From assembly GCF_000025005.1 (NCBI RefSeq), contig NC_013525.1, forward strand, positions 1,762,501 to 1,826,500: a DNA stretch of 64,000 nucleotides, read 5' to 3'. Made by a program: the position numbers and the translations under genes. The notes under the pieces were generated by a model. It was not told where the DNA came from. It did no database searches and worked only from the letters and a program-made list of their open reading frames with translations. This stretch comes from Thermobaculum terrenum ATCC BAA-798. Lineage in GTDB: Bacteria; Chloroflexota; Chloroflexia; Thermobaculales; Thermobaculaceae. The stretch's first letter is position 1; each line of letters starts with the position of its first letter. Shown piece by piece: positions 35,119 to 43,066 of the stretch.

Positions 35119-36570
35119 CTAGTAAGCTCGTGCGAAGTACACTTTTACTTGTGCCTTGTTTCCACATCTAATACAAGTACCAGGATCTTCGGGCTGGGCC
35201 AAAGGCACCACTCTGATAGTTGCACGAGTCTCCTCTTTGACCGCAGCCTCACACTCATCACTACCACACCATCCTGCGTAGATGAACCCTCTCTTGTTAT
35301 CAAGAACCTCCAACATTTGAGCAACACTCTCACACTCAAACGTGTGTTCGTCTCTGAACTGCTTGGCGCGGTCGAACAGAGACTGCTGTATATCAGCTAA
35401 GGTTTGCTGCAGCCTTACAACAAGGTCGTTCAGAGGTACCTGAGATTTATCCCTATTGTCTCTACGCACAAGCACAACAGCGCTATTGGCAACATCTCTT
35501 GGACCAACCTCAAGCCTTACTGGCACCCCCTTGAGCTCCCATTCATTAAATTTCCAACCAGGAGTCTTCTCCTCACTCAGATCTATGTGCAGTCGGAAAG
35601 AATCTCCTAGAACTTCCTTTATCCTATCTATGTGCTCCAAGACCTTCTGTTTGTCTTCTTCGCTTCTCCATATAGGAACTACTACCACCTGAATTGGGGC
35701 AACTTTAGGAGGTATTATCAAACCCGAATCATCACCATGAACCATTATTATTCCACCTATGGTGCGAGTAGAGAGCCCCCAACTAGTGGTATACCCATAC
35801 TTGCGCTCGCCATCCTTATCTAGAAATGTTATGTCAAAAGCCTTAGCAAAATGATCGGCAAAGTCGTGACTAGTAGCAGACTGGAGCGCCCTACCATCTC
35901 CCATAAGTGCCTCTACGGTATAGGTCTCAGCGGCACCCGGGAACCTCTCAGAAGGAGTCTTGCGACCAGGGATAACCGGTATTGCTAGATCTTCCTCAAG
36001 GAACGACCTGTAGACCTCAAGCATAAGCAAAGTACGTTCTGTGGCTTCCTCGGCCGAAGCGTGTAGAGTATGACCTTCTTGCCATAGGAACTCAGCTGTA
36101 CGCAGGAACAGCCTAGTATGTAGCTCCCAGCGCACCACACTATTCCATTGGTTGATCAATATCGGCAGGTCCCTATAGCTCTGCACCCACTTGGAATACA
36201 TCTGCATTATTATCGCCTCAGAAGTAGGGCGTACCGCTAATCTCTCCTCAAGCTCTTCGTTCCCCCCATGTGTCACCCATGCTACTTGAGGATTAAAGCC
36301 TTCAACGTGCTCTGCTTCCTTTCTGAGTAAACTCTCAGGAATAAGCAGAGGGAAGTAGGCATTGACTACCCCTGTCGCCTTGAACCTTGCGTCCAATAAT
36401 TTCTGTATGTTTTCCCATATAGCGTATCCATAAGGTCTATAGACCATCATTCCCCTGACCGGGCTGTAATCAGCAAGCTGAGCCCCAAGCACAACGTCGT
36501 TGTACCATGCAGCAAAATCCTCGCTCCTCTTCGTTATCTTCTGCACATATTCAGAGCTAGTGCTTGACAT
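35119..36570 (-). CDS. proS: Prolyl-tRNA synthetase, archaeal/eukaryal type
   Basis: ProS charges tRNA-Pro. This is the short class lacking the bacterial editing insertion: motif 2 is near NQWNSVVRWELHTRLFLRTAEFLWQEGHT, and motif 3 is in WGLSTRTIGGIIMVHGDDSGL (cited in parts). The C-terminal zinc-domain Cys residues (CGSDECE, CIRCG) and the terminal Tyr (FARAY) match the archaeal type. The length is 483. A GGAGG Shine-Dalgarno precedes the ATG. A T-box leader lies directly upstream. Confidence 0.95.
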   Translation of the reverse strand: MSSTSSEYVQKITKRSEDFAAWYNDVVLGAQLADYSPVRGMMVYRPYGYAIWENIQKLLDARFKATGVVNAYFPLLIPESLLRKEAEHVEGFNPQVAWVTHGGNEELEERLAVRPTSEAIIMQMYSKWVQSYRDLPILINQWNSVVRWELHTRLFLRTAEFLWQEGHTLHASAEEATERTLLMLEVYRSFLEEDLAIPVIPGRKTPSERFPGAAETYTVEALMGDGRALQSATSHDFADHFAKAFDITFLDKDGERKYGYTTSWGLSTRTIGGIIMVHGDDSGLIIPPKVAPIQVVVVPIWRSEEDKQKVLEHIDRIKEVLGDSFRLHIDLSEEKTPGWKFNEWELKGVPVRLEVGPRDVANSAVVLVRRDNRDKSQVPLNDLVVRLQQTLADIQQSLFDRAKQFRDEHTFECESVAQMLEVLDNKRGFIYAGWCGSDECEAAVKEETRATIRVVPLAQPEDPGTCIRCGNKAQVKVYFARAY

Positions 36571-36599
36571 TATCCACCTCCAGATAAATTTTTCTTAGC

Positions 36600-36898
36600 A
36601 GGTCGTAATAAAAAACCCGCCCTTCGAAGCGCAAGACTTCGAGGACGGGTTCTATAACTTCCCGCGGTACCACCTCGATTGGAGCTTGAAACTCCCACCT
36701 CAGTGACCAGCAAACGCTGATCAGCCCTTTAACGGGGGCAGCGTACTGCCTTATCGTCCATAAGACGCTTCGACAGAGGCTCCGGGGTGGGTTCAGCACA
36801 GCCTACTGTCCGGTTCTCACCATGTTCCGGATCTCTGTATTTCTCAGCTGGTGCCTACTATTCCCCTTCAGCGCCTTGTCTATATATTAGTTTTCTGA
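36600..36898 (-). promoter_or_regulatory. T-box riboswitch leader of proS
   Basis: The minus-strand leader has the ordered parts of a T-box. A stem I base is followed by GGGGAATAGTA. The apical loop is GGTGAGA (36815-36821). A candidate specifier, CCC (36789-36791), lies in GAACCCACC. The T-box itself is GGTGGTACCGCGG (near 36661-36674), and an intrinsic terminator follows. Uncharged tRNA-Pro would pair its 3' CCA with the TGG bulge and prevent termination. The specifier choice is tentative; the T-box core is not. Confidence 0.9.
36609..36652 (-). terminator. Intrinsic terminator of the proS T-box
   Basis: Arms 36614-36630 and 36635-36651 form a long stem with a short loop, followed on the minus strand by a run of six or seven T. 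The stem start overlaps the region that would be freed by antiterminator formation. Confidence 0.88.
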
Positions 36899-36905
36899 CG
36901 TAAGG

Positions 36906-36935
36906 AGATTAGCAGTTTACCAGATCTATAGTCAA
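36906..36935 (-). promoter_or_regulatory. Promoter of the proS leader
   Basis: TTGACT (36930-36935) and TAATCT (36906-36911) have an 18-base spacer. The predicted start near 36898 coincides with the 5' edge of stem I of the T-box. The -10 is weak. Confidence 0.5.
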
Positions 36936-36941
36936 ATAATC

Positions 36942-38675
36942 CTACGAAGCCAAAGATAGTCGCCTGGATCTCTTAGCCAAATCTATGAGTTCATCAGCAC
37001 TTTGCAGGGATCTATCTGTCACAGGCATACCACCAAGCATGGCTGCTAACTCATGTCTGATGCCCTCCCTGTCGAGCTTATCAACTCTTGTCGTTGTTAG
37101 GTTGTCCTGAATAACCTTAGTTATCTTGAAGTGTGTATCTGCGTAAGCAGCTACCTGTGCTAAATGGGTTATGGCTATCACCTGGTGATTACTTGCCAGT
37201 CCGGTTAGCTTTTCACCAACTATCCTACCACTACGACCACCAATGCCAACATCCACCTCGTCAAATACCAATGTGGGAGTGGTGTCTGCCGCAGACAATA
37301 CAGTCCTTATCGCCAGCATAATACGAGATATCTCTCCTCCAGACGCAACCTTAGCAATAGGTTTGAGCGGTTCCCCCGGATTAGGCGATACCAACAACTC
37401 TATGTCGTCAGCACCAGTTTGATCTATGCCTACCTCTGTCCCATCTATGGAGATTGAATAGTCAGAAGGTTGCTTATAACCAACTTTTATCTCGATCTGG
37501 GCATTGGTCATCAGCAGATCGTTTAGCTCTTGCTCTATCTTTCTACCTAAATCCTTGGCAGCTTTTGATCTTATAGAAGATAAATCTTTGGCCTTCTGTG
37601 CCAATTGCTGCCGAAGATTCTCAAGCTGGGTTTCCAGCTTCCTTATCTTTTCGTCGCTGTTCTCGATATCAGAAAGCTCAGCCTCAGCATTGTCCCGATA
37701 CTGGAGTATCTCCTCAATAGTAGCCCCATACTTTCGTTTTAGCTTGTTTATAAGATCCAGGCGTTCTTCAACCACCTCGAGCATGCCGGGATCAAACTCT
37801 ATGGAATCTCTATATCTACGAATACTAAGCGAGGCTTCTTCAACAGCAACAACCGCCTCAGATATCATGTCCAAATTAGAGGACAAGGAGTTGTCAAGGC
37901 GTACCAATTCTTCAAGAAGACTCTGAGCTTGCTGAAGCTGATCTATCGCACTTGTACTAGAGGAGTACAAGGACTGATAGGCATTGTCAGCTAGTTGAGC
38001 TAGCTTTTCAGCGTTAGCTAGCAAGTTCCTTCGTTTTAGTAGTTCTTCATCTTCACCAGGCTGTAGATCAGCCGAGCTGATCTCTTCAATCTGATAACGC
38101 AGCATATCGGCACGGCGTTCTGCCTCACGTTGACCGGAAACCAGAGCATCCAATTCAGATTGCACTTGCCTGATTTCGTTATACAGCTGGCTCACCTCAG
38201 AGCGTAGATCGATAGCGCCTGCGTAGTGATCGAGCATATCCCTTTGGGCGGAAGGTCGCAAGAGAACTAGATGTTCTGATTGACCAGTAATATCCACTAG
38301 ATTCTCGCCCAGTTGCCTTAGAAGAGTTACGGGAACAAGGGAGCCGTTGATCCTTGCAGACGATCTACCACTCGAGCTAATCTCCCGAGTAATAATGAGC
38401 TCCTCTGAGGGATCAAGCCCATTAGACTCCAGAAGTTCACTTACTTCCCTAAGTACACCCCCCTCCAACACGAACATAGCCTGAATAAGGGAGGAAGAGG
38501 CTCCAGTACGCACCATATCAGGAGACGCTCGACCACCCAACACAAGGTCAAGAGCATCAATTATTATGCTTTTCCCAGCACCTGTCTCCCCTGTGAAGGC
38601 GTTGAAGCCAGGACTAAAGCTGATGTTTATCTCCGAAATGATTGCAAAATCTCTGATATGGAGCTCAGCCAGCAC
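36942..38675 (-). CDS. recN: DNA repair protein RecN
   Basis: RecN is an SMC-like ATPase that acts early at double-strand breaks. The N-terminal Walker A is FTGETGAGKSIIIDAL. Two coiled-coil arms lie at about residues 150-370. The C-terminal signature VASGGEISRIMLAI and Walker B TLVFDEVDVGIGGRSG complete the ATPase head. The length of 577 is standard. It begins with a GTG and stands 60 bases after a strong terminator, so it needs its own promoter. No obvious LexA box was seen. Confidence 0.96.
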   Translation of the reverse strand: MLAELHIRDFAIISEINISFSPGFNAFTGETGAGKSIIIDALDLVLGGRASPDMVRTGASSSLIQAMFVLEGGVLREVSELLESNGLDPSEELIITREISSSGRSSARINGSLVPVTLLRQLGENLVDITGQSEHLVLLRPSAQRDMLDHYAGAIDLRSEVSQLYNEIRQVQSELDALVSGQREAERRADMLRYQIEEISSADLQPGEDEELLKRRNLLANAEKLAQLADNAYQSLYSSSTSAIDQLQQAQSLLEELVRLDNSLSSNLDMISEAVVAVEEASLSIRRYRDSIEFDPGMLEVVEERLDLINKLKRKYGATIEEILQYRDNAEAELSDIENSDEKIRKLETQLENLRQQLAQKAKDLSSIRSKAAKDLGRKIEQELNDLLMTNAQIEIKVGYKQPSDYSISIDGTEVGIDQTGADDIELLVSPNPGEPLKPIAKVASGGEISRIMLAIRTVLSAADTTPTLVFDEVDVGIGGRSGRIVGEKLTGLASNHQVIAITHLAQVAAYADTHFKITKVIQDNLTTTRVDKLDREGIRHELAAMLGGMPVTDRSLQSADELIDLAKRSRRLSLAS

Positions 38676-38741
38676 CTAAGAGTTCCCCACAAACTTGGTC
38701 TAAGAAATCCTAACAAGTTAAATATTATGTCGCAATAAAAA

Positions 38742-38766
38742 AGGTCGAGCTACTAAAGCTCGACCT
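38742..38766 (-). terminator. Second (constitutive-looking) terminator upstream of recN
   Basis: A 10-bp perfect stem (38742-38751 with 38757-38766) has a 5-base loop and is followed by six T on the minus strand. It lies 30 bases past the first hairpin and insulates recN from the minigene. Confidence 0.88.
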
Positions 38767-38776
38767 AAAAGAAAAA

Positions 38777-38823
38777 GGGATCACCGGAGATGATGACTAA
38801 GCTAGCCTTCCTCCGGTGATGCC
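38777..38823 (-). terminator. First terminator, competing with a leader hairpin
   Basis: The core stem pairs 38811-38820 with 38780-38789 (10 bp). One bulged C and three more G-C pairs extend it. It has a 21-base loop and is followed by TTTTTCTTTT. Its upstream arm is also the partner of the Shine-Dalgarno stem of the minigene. Confidence 0.8.
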
Positions 38824-38844
38824 CTTACTACCTGATGTGTCCAT
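38797..38844 (-). CDS. Minigene encoding a 15-residue peptide (unknown)
   Basis: The reading frame MDTSGSKGITGGRLA ends with TAG and is preceded eight bases upstream by AGGAGG. The Shine-Dalgarno extends to 12 bases, AAAGGAGGTGAT (38849-38860), complementary to the usual 16S 3' tail. An ATG six bases earlier would add two residues. The peptide is Gly/Ser-rich and hydrophilic, with no signal or membrane segment. It matches no family known to me. It has its own promoter and two terminators, and its codons overlap two competing hairpins. It may be a leader peptide, a signalling peptide, or a byproduct of an RNA switch. Confidence 0.55.
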   Translation of the reverse strand: MDTSGSKGITGGRLA

Positions 38845-38899
38845 GGGCATCACCTCCTTTACCCTAAACGGAAAACCTAAGGTTTTCTTAACTACTGGC

Positions 38900-38928
38900 A
38901 GCATATCAGGGGTTGAGTCCCATGTCAA
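38900..38928 (-). promoter_or_regulatory. Promoter of the minigene
   Basis: A perfect TTGACA (38923-38928) is separated by 17 bases from TATGCT (38900-38905). Transcription would begin near 38893, giving a leader of about 45 bases that includes a small GAAAACC/GGTTTTC hairpin. Confidence 0.75.
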
Positions 38929-38941
38929 GCAGATTCGCCAA

Positions 38942-40351
38942 TTAGAATACCCAGAAATCTCTTGCATACCTACGAGCAACAGGTTGAGCAAGTAGTATTA
39001 CCGCAACAAAAACTAGATAATACAGCACCAGAGACTTAGGTCCAACAATGAGCCTAAGTTCGCTAGCAGCAGATATTTCACTTATGGAGTTTGCTATATA
39101 TACGATTGCCAGTACGAATTTGCCAGTTAACCACCCAATGGCACTTCCTAAGGACGCCGATAACACTCCTAACACAACCGTTAGGACGGTAAGTATCATT
39201 TCCAGAGGAATAAGAGGTGCTACCAAGACATTCGCCAGTATAGCCAAGTGTGAGACCTTACCGAAATAGAAGATCAGTAATGGCATAGTGCTAGCCTGAG
39301 CTACAAAGGAGATGCTAACTGTTTCCCGAAGTAATTCTGGAAGACGAGCCATGGCCCTGGCCACCGATGGGTACAACCATATTATGCCAGCCGTAGCCAA
39401 CACTGAGAGCTGCATGCCTATATCGTAGATCGAGAAAGGTTGCAGGGCAGAGATAAGCAAAAGAGCAAAGCACAAGGACCTCCCGGAATCATTCTGACGG
39501 CCGATCCACCTACCCCAAAGGGATGTGACAGCCATCACGGAGGCTCTAACCACCGGGGAGGACATGCCCGATAAACCCATATATATTGGGACAAGAATAA
39601 ATGCAAGGCACATCGAGCCTCTTATGCCTATTAAGGGCCGAAGGAAAGCTATAACTATCAACACCAATATGGTTACATTGAAACCAGAAGCAACCAGTAT
39701 GTGTGAAAGCCCAGACTCACGAAAGTCCCTTTCAATATCTTCGGGAACGTTGCCGGCATTACCTAAAATCATGCTCTCAGCTACGGAAGAATAAGGATAG
39801 CCTACATAAGACCTAATTAGGGAAGACGTATTATTGCGAACCTTCGCCATAACAGATTGGAGATTCCCCTTATCTCTACTTACTACCTTGATGGACTTAG
39901 CAAATATCACCCCATGAGCACCTTTGCTCAAGGAGTATCTGAAAAGGAAACCATCCAGCTGATAGAAAGGCACTGAGCTGCCACTGATGTACAAGTGATC
40001 TCCCGGGGTCAGGTTTGTAATACTCCCCACTAACAGCCAGGTACCACTATGAGGGCTACTTAAGCTCACAAGTGCAGAATTAGAAACTTTATCCAATACC
40101 TTTCCACTGTACTCGGAGAATGGAGTATCATTGTTTGCCCAGTCAGCTCTAGAATAGTAGATCTCAGATCTTAGAACGCCTAACAGGGATGCAAGCATGG
40201 TTACTGCCAGGCAAAAATAAACTTTATTCCTAGTACGCCAAACAAAGGCCATAAGCATAGCTAAACATAGAGATATAGGTAGATAGTCCAGTTTGAAGAA
40301 GGTACCGAATACAAGACCTAATAACCACGCAAAGACGAAGACGTATATCAC
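38942..40351 (-). CDS. comEC: ComEC/Rec2-family DNA uptake channel (membrane part only)
   Basis: ComEC forms the inner-membrane channel for transforming DNA. About ten membrane helices are present. The competence-domain signatures are HILVASGFNVTILV, MGLSGMSSPVVRASVMA and DIGMQLSVLATAGIIWLYP. The N-terminal soluble part (residues ~65-170) is the OB-like DUF4131. The C-terminal metallo-beta-lactamase domain found in many ComECs is missing at 469 residues. The GTG start overlaps the comEA stop (GTGA). Confidence 0.88.
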   Translation of the reverse strand: MIYVFVFAWLLGLVFGTFFKLDYLPISLCLAMLMAFVWRTRNKVYFCLAVTMLASLLGVLRSEIYYSRADWANNDTPFSEYSGKVLDKVSNSALVSLSSPHSGTWLLVGSITNLTPGDHLYISGSSVPFYQLDGFLFRYSLSKGAHGVIFAKSIKVVSRDKGNLQSVMAKVRNNTSSLIRSYVGYPYSSVAESMILGNAGNVPEDIERDFRESGLSHILVASGFNVTILVLIVIAFLRPLIGIRGSMCLAFILVPIYMGLSGMSSPVVRASVMAVTSLWGRWIGRQNDSGRSLCFALLLISALQPFSIYDIGMQLSVLATAGIIWLYPSVARAMARLPELLRETVSISFVAQASTMPLLIFYFGKVSHLAILANVLVAPLIPLEMILTVLTVVLGVLSASLGSAIGWLTGKFVLAIVYIANSISEISAASELRLIVGPKSLVLYYLVFVAVILLAQPVARRYARDFWVF

Positions 40352-40968
40352 CTGAATACGACCATGCTCTTAATGTTCTCCAGTGTCGAAGGGCCTATAC
40401 CCGGCACGTCGAGAAGATCTTCAAGGCTATTGAATGGTCCATGCTTTTGCCTAAACTCTATGATCGCAGCTGCCTTACTTGGGCCAATGCCTGGTAGCTC
40501 TTCCAGCTGTTCCTTAGTAGCTGTATTGATATTTATAGGTGCTACTTGTGGTTCTTGGGCAGCAGAACCACTGGAATGAGTTGGATTAAGTGCTGACTGT
40601 CCATTATTACTACCCAACTTGGAACCAGGAGCCTTGAAAGGTACTATAACCTGCATCTCGTCACGTAGTATCTGAGCTAAATTTACGCTCATAGTATCGG
40701 CTCTCGTTGTAAAACCACCTGCCATCTTCACTACGTCCACAACTCTGCTTCTAGCGGGCAAGGTGTAGACTCCAGGTTTACTTACAGCTCCTAGTATGTG
40801 CACCGTCACAGTAGATGGAGTAGGGGGCAAAGTTGGTTGGGTAATCACGTTAGCAACTTTCTCCGGTTTGGGCTTTGCCAACATGACGAGCAGCACCATA
40901 GAAACCGAGATTATAAGAACAGATATATGGTCGGTAATCCGCGAGAATCTATTAGATTGATCGGACAA
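40348..40968 (-). CDS. comEA: ComEA-like DNA-binding competence protein
   Basis: ComEA is the membrane-anchored DNA receptor for natural transformation. One N-terminal membrane helix (residues ~13-32) is followed by a short linker. An SLBB domain comes next (VTVHILGAVSKPGVYTLPARSRVVDVVKMAGG, in pieces). The C-terminal tandem helix-hairpin-helix reads INTATKEQLEELPGIGPSKAAAI and LLDVPGIGPSTLENI. It starts at a TTG with GAGG upstream and leads a two-gene operon with comEC. Confidence 0.9.
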   Translation of the reverse strand: MSDQSNRFSRITDHISVLIISVSMVLLVMLAKPKPEKVANVITQPTLPPTPSTVTVHILGAVSKPGVYTLPARSRVVDVVKMAGGFTTRADTMSVNLAQILRDEMQVIVPFKAPGSKLGSNNGQSALNPTHSSGSAAQEPQVAPININTATKEQLEELPGIGPSKAAAIIEFRQKHGPFNSLEDLLDVPGIGPSTLENIKSMVVFR

Positions 40969-41187
40969 GAACCAACCTCATATAAGTTGTTTTGAATAGA
41001 CCCCTTATGAGTACATAAAGACAGTATGGATATCTGCCAACGAGGGGAACAGCACCTAACGGCTAATTATATTCCTACCATGCTAAAGATGGTATTCAAA
41101 TTTCCAATAAAAGTAATATTAAGATCCTACCCCGCCTGTACTATAAGATTTGATTTACTCTATTTCCAAGGATTATGATGCTGAAGA

Positions 41188-41207
41188 GCGATTGCAATTG
41201 CAATCGC
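41188..41207. promoter_or_regulatory. 20-bp perfect palindrome (operator candidate)
   Basis: GCGATTGCAA followed by its exact reverse complement forms a continuous palindrome. It lies 25 bases upstream of the -10 hexamer, overlapping the position of a -35. Confidence 0.55.
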
Positions 41208-41232
41208 GTGCATAGACACATCATCTCTATGC

Positions 41233-41269
41233 TATAATCAGCAGTATATTTCGGAAATTACCGAAATAT
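41233..41269 (+). promoter_or_regulatory. ABC-operon -10 and downstream palindromic operator
   Basis: A perfect TATAAT is at 41233-41238. A 24-base palindrome with one mismatched pair (arms ATATTTCGG and CCGAAATAT) follows at 41246-41269, right at the expected transcription start. This is the classical position of a repressor site, such as for a GntR- or MarR-type regulator. Confidence 0.65.
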
Positions 41270-41290
41270 GATCTATTGGAGAAGTAGGAC

Positions 41291-42199
41291 ATGGAATACG
41301 TAATAGAAACAAACAATCTAACCAAGATCTACAACAACAAGATCAAGGCTGTCGAGAACCTCAACTTGAGGGTAAGAGCGGGTGAAATATATGGATTCTT
41401 AGGTCCTAACGGTGCCGGCAAGACAACTACCCTAAAGATGTTATTGGGACTCATCAAACCTACATCAGGTAGTGCCCGCATATTAGGAAAGGTACCGGGA
41501 ACACCTGATTCCTTATCCTTACTAGGTTCACTAGTGGAATCGCCGGCTTTCTATCCATATCTATCAGGACGGGACAACCTTCGCGTTATCGCAGACTATA
41601 GTGGCGCTCCTAGATCACGAATTGATGAAGTCCTAGACATAGTAGGGCTGAAGGATAGAGCTAATGACAAATTTAAGGGCTACTCCCTAGGAATGAAGCA
41701 GCGATTAGGTGTAGCCGCTACGTTGCTCAAGGATCCGCAAATCCTTATACTCGACGAGCCTACGAATGGCCTTGATCCCAAAGGTATGGCAGAGATGAGG
41801 GAGCTAATACGCAACCTGGGTCAAGGTAACCGCACCGTACTGCTATCAAGCCACCTATTGAATGAGGTGGAACAGATATGTGACAGAGTAGGTGTTATCC
41901 AGCAAGGACGGCTTATAGCCGAGGGAACCATTTCTGAACTAAAGGGCTCTGGAGCTCTGCTCGTCCGAGCCACCCCATCCGATTTGGCCCTTAGTATGCT
42001 AAGGAGCTTGGACTACGTAGAAAAGATAGAAGAGAGAGATGGCGCATTACTCATCTCTACCGACCCCAGCATGGCAGCCGAAATCAATAGGCTTCTTGTA
42101 CAGTCGGGAGTGGCAGTAAGCGAGCTGCATCCCACTAGTCAAAGCCTTGAAGAAGTCTTCCTGAACCTAACGGAAGTTAACGAAGAACAGGTAGTTTAG
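41291..42199 (+). CDS. ABC transporter ATP-binding protein
   Basis: This is the ATPase of an ABC-2-type exporter. Walker A is GFLGPNGAGKTTTLKML, the signature is YSLGMKQRLGVA, and Walker B is ILILDEPTNGLDP followed by the switch His in LLSSHLLNEVE. After the nucleotide domain there is a ~90-residue C-terminal extension (DUF4162-like) common in drug, bacitracin and lantibiotic exporters. The length is 302. The permease follows after 12 bases. The palindromic promoter suggests induction by a substrate; the substrate is unknown. Confidence 0.9.
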   Translation: MEYVIETNNLTKIYNNKIKAVENLNLRVRAGEIYGFLGPNGAGKTTTLKMLLGLIKPTSGSARILGKVPGTPDSLSLLGSLVESPAFYPYLSGRDNLRVIADYSGAPRSRIDEVLDIVGLKDRANDKFKGYSLGMKQRLGVAATLLKDPQILILDEPTNGLDPKGMAEMRELIRNLGQGNRTVLLSSHLLNEVEQICDRVGVIQQGRLIAEGTISELKGSGALLVRATPSDLALSMLRSLDYVEKIEERDGALLISTDPSMAAEINRLLVQSGVAVSELHPTSQSLEEVFLNLTEVNEEQVV

Positions 42200-42211
42200 G
42201 AGAAATGCAAA

Positions 42212-43045
42212 ATGATAGGGTCATTTAGAGCAGAGCTCATTAAGCTTTATAAGAGACCGGCTATATGGATACTGGCTCTTGTAACAGTAGTAAGCACACT
42301 TTTCTGGCTGTTAATTTACTGGATAATAAAGATTACCCCTCAGGAAGCACAAACCACCCAGAGCGATGCGACTTTTACCCAATTGGTTTCTCCTGGGAAT
42401 ACGCTTGGGTTAGCTCTGACCTCCATCTCTGGCTTTGGGGGAGCGATCGCCCTCATCTTGGGAGCAATGACGGTAGGTGGCGAATACGGATGGAATACCT
42501 GGAAGACTGTGTTAACGCAGAAACCCACAAGATCACAAGTCTTCCTTGGTAAGCTGCTAGGTGCAGCATCAGTCGTAGCCGTATATACACTCATCTCTAT
42601 AGCTACTGCTTACCTGGACACATTCATCGTAATGCAGATAGAGGGAATCAAAGCCGACTGGCCATCTATAGCTGAGCTTATAAGAGCAATAGGGGCAGGA
42701 TTGCTAATCATGGGAGCCTGGACATCAATAGGCATTTTCCTTGCAACCCTCTTCAGAGGAACAGCCCTGGCCGTAGGACTTGGACTAATCTACTCACTTG
42801 CACTCGAGACAATAATGCAGCTTGTAGCTCAATCAGTTTCACAGGTAAGGGAATTCGTCAAGATACTTATCGGTATCAACGCCAGCCAAGTCAGCTCAAC
42901 ATTTGGGCAACAGCTTGGAGATAATTCAGTCCCAGGATCTGTACTTTCTGTTAGCACAGATAGAGCTGTTATCACACTTATCTTATATGTGGTGATACTG
43001 GGCGGTCTTTCTGTGATACTATTCCGCCGACAGGAGCAAACTTAG
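42212..43045 (+). CDS. ABC-2 type transporter permease
   Basis: This membrane subunit has six hydrophobic segments over 277 residues, with the first near residues 17-37 and a large extracellular loop containing the QTTQSDATFTQLVSP stretch. The cytoplasmic loop with GGEYGWNTWKTVLTQKPTR is the ABC-2 coupling region seen in the bacitracin/lantibiotic-type families. It partners with the preceding ATPase. The next gene, an acyl-CoA dehydrogenase, lies 21 bases away and may be read through. Confidence 0.87.
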   Translation: MIGSFRAELIKLYKRPAIWILALVTVVSTLFWLLIYWIIKITPQEAQTTQSDATFTQLVSPGNTLGLALTSISGFGGAIALILGAMTVGGEYGWNTWKTVLTQKPTRSQVFLGKLLGAASVVAVYTLISIATAYLDTFIVMQIEGIKADWPSIAELIRAIGAGLLIMGAWTSIGIFLATLFRGTALAVGLGLIYSLALETIMQLVAQSVSQVREFVKILIGINASQVSSTFGQQLGDNSVPGSVLSVSTDRAVITLILYVVILGGLSVILFRRQEQT

Positions 43046-43066
43046 ACTTCTGTAAGGAGCGGAAAA

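Larger units (their letters stand above)
40969..41290. other. Divergent intergenic region comEA / ABC transporter
   Basis: No gene is seen in these 322 bases. They hold the unassigned promoter of comEA on the left. On the right they hold the TATAAT and two palindromes of the ABC transporter. The middle is AT-rich without further structure I could support. Confidence 0.6.

Noticed and set aside
36557-36799. Open frame of 80 codons upstream of proS on the minus strand
   Set aside because: It lies wholly within the T-box leader, and its composition follows the RNA structure; it is not a protein gene.
38797-38991. 64-codon frame extending the minigene upstream into comEC
   Set aside because: The extension has no ribosome site, overlaps the comEC end and ignores the promoter at 38900-38928; only the short frame is kept.
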